From positions 155,209-219,208 of the forward strand of contig DF239212.1 of assembly GCA_000507305.1 (NCBI GenBank): a stretch of 64,000 nt of DNA, read 5' to 3'. Positions 63,721 to 64,000 of the stretch are shown here, piece after piece. Source of the stretch: Breviolum minutum Mf 1.05b.01. Lineage: Eukaryota; Sar; Dinophyceae; Suessiales; Symbiodiniaceae. Each line of letters opens with the position of its first letter. Positions within the stretch are counted from its first letter, which is position 1. The position numbers and the translations under genes were made by a program. The notes beneath the pieces were generated by a model. It was not told where the DNA came from. It made no database searches and worked only from the letters and a program-made list of their open reading frames with translations.

Positions 63721-64000
63721 TGTCTCAAAATTGTGGTGCTACAAATGGGACCAAAGATTTGGATCCTTGTTCAATATTCCAAACATATGTATTTTAGAGA
63801 CTCAATAACTTTACACTTTACAACCATATCCATATGTATCCATTGGGTCAGGGCCATCCTCCAAACATCTCACATCTCAAAAGTATTTGATCCAGGTAAC
63901 AACAACATCATCCATATCTGGGCCAACAGGACGGGTTAAAAGATCAAGCAAGCTTCCTGACAGAGTTCTTGATCCTTGGTGACTGGTCACTGGTGGTTTT

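Noticed and set aside
1..64000. Bacterial operon, CRISPR array or ribosomal RNA
   Set aside because: No regularly spaced repeat-spacer array, no rRNA core sequence and no intact bacterial-type genes are visible. The coding sequence is intron-split throughout.

Overview
This is nuclear DNA from a eukaryote, most probably a dinoflagellate. Three things point there. Every gene I can recognise lies on the minus strand, as in dinoflagellate unidirectional gene clusters. The coding sequence is cut into many very short exons. Of the 29 splice junctions I could place by keeping conserved protein motifs in frame, 14 introns start with GT, 10 with GC and 5 with GA, and all 29 end in AG followed by an exon G. 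A multi-membrane 'FLSHDW' protein, of a type I associate with dinoflagellate gene sets, is also present. Species cannot be told from this window.

Layout, read 5'->3' along the minus strand from high to low coordinates. (1) About 63.7 to 42.3 kb: many short exons with a coiled-coil character, probably one large gene that starts beyond the right edge. (2) 40.99-37.59 kb: a pyridoxal-phosphate homeostasis protein (YggS/PROSC/PLPBP family). Eleven exons join into one open frame of 666 bp; only a short first exon is missing. (3) 36.36 to about 14.25 kb: a P4-type ATPase (phospholipid flippase) with nearly all signature motifs (DGETNLK, PISL, DKTGTLT, KGAD, TGDK, GDGAND) spread over 22 kb. (4) 34.01-31.80 kb: the FLSHDW protein gene, with its own introns, lying wholly inside a 3.9-kb intron of the flippase on the same strand.

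The left 14 kb has no gene I can recognise. It holds simple repeats and short inverted-repeat elements. The same elements (called families A-E here) recur inside introns of the flippase, the PLPBP gene and the coiled-coil region. Each is about 90-150 bp, has imperfect terminal inverted repeats and no coding capacity, so they behave as MITE-like or introner-like elements.

The most interesting points are the nested gene; its protein, which looks like a TIR-type fold interrupted by a membrane hairpin and keeps a WCxxE motif built across an exon junction; the mixed GT/GC/GA introns flanked by AG-G; the 24- to 39-bp micro-exons; the invasive element families; and a perfect loop-free 78-bp palindrome in a flippase intron. 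Exon edges are my own by-eye reconstructions and need transcript support.
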